Positions 62,400-64,000 of a stretch of 64,000 nt of DNA are shown piece by piece. This DNA comes from Psychrobacter fozii. Its GTDB lineage: Bacteria > Pseudomonadota > Gammaproteobacteria > Pseudomonadales > Moraxellaceae. Both the position numbers and the translations under genes were made by a program. Position 1 is the first letter of the stretch; every line of letters starts with the position of its first letter. Under the pieces are notes generated by a model. The model saw nothing but the letters and a program-made list of their open reading frames with translations, had not been told where the DNA came from and searched no databases. The stretch is taken from contig NZ_QJSU01000002.1 of the NCBI RefSeq assembly GCF_003217155.1, positions 372,001 through 436,000 on the forward strand, read 5' to 3'.

Positions 62400-63785
62400 C
62401 TAATTGCCCATTATCCCTGACAGTAAGGCTGACGGTTTGTCTGACCAATTGATACTATTGCCAGATTGGGTATAGATGTCATTATTACTCAGCCAAAGCG
62501 CAAATTCAGGGGCAGGGGAAAGACCAAGAAGTTGTCTAATGTATAGAGCATCATGAAATGAAGTCGTCTGATAATTCAGCATGACATCGTCTGAGCCGGG
62601 AATACCCATGATGAAGTTAATGCCAGCATTGGCAAGCAACGTCAGTAACGTATCCATATCGTCCTGATCTGCATCAGCGTGATTGGTATAACAAATATCA
62701 CAGCCCATGGGTACGCCAAGCAGCTTGCCACAAAAATGATCTTCTAATCCTGCTCGAATGATCTGTTTGCCATCGAAGAGATACTCAGGCCCGATGAAAC
62801 CAACCACGGTATTAACCAATAAGGGTTTAAACTCTCTAGCCACAGCATAAGCTCTGGCCTCAAGCGTCTGCTGATCAGCACCAAAGTTAGCATTACTGGA
62901 TAATGCACTACCTTGACCTGTTTCGAAATACATGACATTTTGACCTACCGTGCCACGATTGAGACTCGTGGCAGCGTCATACCCTTCTCTTAACATCGCT
63001 AAGTTTATGCCATAGCTGGTATTCGCTTTTTCACTACCTGTGATGGACTGGAAAACCAAATCGACTGGTACGTTTTTATTGATTAACTGTATAGCGGACG
63101 TGATATGGGTTAAAACGCAAGATTGAGTAGGGATTTGATATTCGGAGATTACATGGTCTAGTAGTTTCAATAGTTCAGACAGGTTCTGAATATTATCGGT
63201 AGCAGGGTTAATCCCAATGACCGCATCACCATTGCCATACATCAATCCATCAATGATGCTTGCAGAAATACCCAATAGATCGTCGGTTGGATGATTGGGC
63301 TGTAAGCGTGTGGATAACGAACCTTCTAGACCGATAGTATTACGAAATTTAGTGACGACGCGACATTTTTTTGCTACCAAGATAAGATCTTGTACACGCA
63401 TTATCTTACTGACGGCTGCTACCATCTCAGGTGTAAAGGCATATTTTAATTCGGATATGGTTTCTGTGGTTGCTGACTCTCCCAACAGCCAGTCTCTTAA
63501 GTCTCCAACAGTAAAGCTGGATATTTTAGAGAACGCTTGAGGGTCGTGCTGTGCCATGATGAGGCGAGTGACTTCATCTGTCTCATAGGGTAATAAAAAG
63601 TCCTCTAAAAAGTCAGTTAATAAACAGTCTGCTAACGCCATTTGCGCTGCTACGCGCTCAGTTGCATCGCTGGCTGCTACTCCAGCTAGTTCATCACCTG
63701 AACGCCTTGGCGATGCTTTTGCTAGCAAGGTTTTTAAGTCTTTAAATTGGTAGCTTCGCTGTCCTACGGTATGTTTATATGCCAT
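62400..63785 (-). CDS. eutB: Ethanolamine ammonia-lyase heavy chain
   Basis: EutB (461 aa) is the catalytic, TIM-barrel subunit of ethanolamine ammonia-lyase. Family blocks are FKDLKTLLAKASPRRSGDELAGVAA (about 15-39), GLEGSLSTRLQPNHPTDDLLG, MYFETGQGSALSSNANFGADQQTLEARAYAVAREF (about 267-301) and GFIGPEYLFDGKQIIRAGLEDHFCGKLLGVPMGCDICYTNHADADQDD. Glu and other catalytic residues fall in the third and fourth. ATG 63785 has AAGGTGG 5 nt upstream; a GTG three codons earlier overlaps that site. No shell-protein genes of a eut microcompartment are in view. Confidence 0.95.
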   Translation of the reverse strand: MAYKHTVGQRSYQFKDLKTLLAKASPRRSGDELAGVAASDATERVAAQMALADCLLTDFLEDFLLPYETDEVTRLIMAQHDPQAFSKISSFTVGDLRDWLLGESATTETISELKYAFTPEMVAAVSKIMRVQDLILVAKKCRVVTKFRNTIGLEGSLSTRLQPNHPTDDLLGISASIIDGLMYGNGDAVIGINPATDNIQNLSELLKLLDHVISEYQIPTQSCVLTHITSAIQLINKNVPVDLVFQSITGSEKANTSYGINLAMLREGYDAATSLNRGTVGQNVMYFETGQGSALSSNANFGADQQTLEARAYAVAREFKPLLVNTVVGFIGPEYLFDGKQIIRAGLEDHFCGKLLGVPMGCDICYTNHADADQDDMDTLLTLLANAGINFIMGIPGSDDVMLNYQTTSFHDALYIRQLLGLSPAPEFALWLSNNDIYTQSGNSINWSDKPSALLSGIMGN

Positions 63786-64000
63786 GTTAACCACCTTGAT
63801 TTCATCATCATATTAATTAGTTCTAATATGTGAGTTGCTAACGAAACTATTTATTATGTATTTCAAATTATCATGACCTTAAGTTTCAATTTAGCTCAAA
63901 CTTAAAGTCATGTGAGAAGTATTTAATTAACTTATACAACATCATAATCAGTGACTTTATAATTAGTGCTTTTAACTCAATTCATCTGCTGCAGCTTCTA
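63786..64000. other. Upstream region of eutB at the right edge
   Basis: The 215 bp upstream of eutBC are A+T rich and hold its promoter region. No gene, hairpin with a T-run or riboswitch is seen before the window ends. Confidence 0.4.

Noticed and set aside
1..64000. CRISPR array or prophage
   Set aside because: No regularly spaced direct repeats of array type and no run of phage structural, integrase or lysis genes were seen on either strand.

Overview
The window looks like chromosomal DNA from a gammaproteobacterium of the Moraxellaceae, most likely Psychrobacter. The signs are moderate A+T content, a Uup/SlyX/SspAB/petABC/metG/queA/dinB core gene set of gammaproteobacterial type, a FimV homologue split into two genes, tandem FadL-like porins and short MITE-like repeats. 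This assignment rests on gene content and protein style only; no search was run. No tRNA, rRNA, CRISPR array or intact insertion sequence was recognised.

Layout. 0.6-4.0 kb: a YdeP-type molybdopterin oxidoreductase and its sulfurtransferase FdhD (minus strand). 4.1-6.7 kb: a patchy region with a possible transposase remnant, a divergent LysR/LysE pair, a 21-codon stump of thrH, a 91-bp inverted-repeat element and a glyoxalase-fold protein. 7.0-11.3 kb: a TrpXYZ-like ABC importer with two tandem lipoprotein binding proteins. 11.8-14.4 kb: a His/Gly-repeat secreted protein and metG. 14.7-20.5 kb: a 3-hydroxybutyrate/acetoacetate utilisation cluster (GntP permease, AtoE-type permease, CoA-transferase A and B, 3-hydroxybutyrate dehydrogenase). 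20.8-24.7 kb: a MITE-like repeat, the Mrp/ApbC Fe-S ATPase, a mini MreB-like protein, a DUF2804 protein and dcd. 24.7-28.6 kb: sspB, sspA and the cytochrome bc1 genes petCBA. 29.1-34.8 kb: uup, slyX and two tandem FadL-family porins. 35.3-42.9 kb: putP, then a LysR gene divergent from leuC-leuD-(lipoprotein)-leuB. 43.3-53.1 kb: L,D-transpeptidase, infA, truA, an asparaginase, split fimV, queA and dinB. 53.1-54.6 kb: a sparse region with one small cysteine-containing protein and a decayed reading frame. 54.6-59.3 kb: a compact archaic (Csu-type) chaperone-usher pilus operon. 60.0-61.1 kb: a self-contained cassette pairing a ParD-like antitoxin with a methionine aminopeptidase. 61.4-63.8 kb: eutBC, ethanolamine ammonia-lyase.

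How the genes work together. The hydroxybutyrate cluster supplies two transporters plus oxidation of 3-hydroxybutyrate to acetoacetate and its activation to acetoacetyl-CoA. The leu cluster gives three of the leucine pathway enzymes, with a LysR regulator facing it across a long leader. petABC, sspAB and uup-slyX are housekeeping. The Csu-like pilus, FimV proteins and porins form the cell-surface component. The most unusual module is the overlapping ParD-like/MetAP gene pair at 60.0-61.1 kb. It has its own consensus-like promoter, a perfect palindrome just before the start codon and its own terminator, which is the layout expected of an autoregulated toxin-antitoxin-like operon, but with a complete metalloprotease as the partner.
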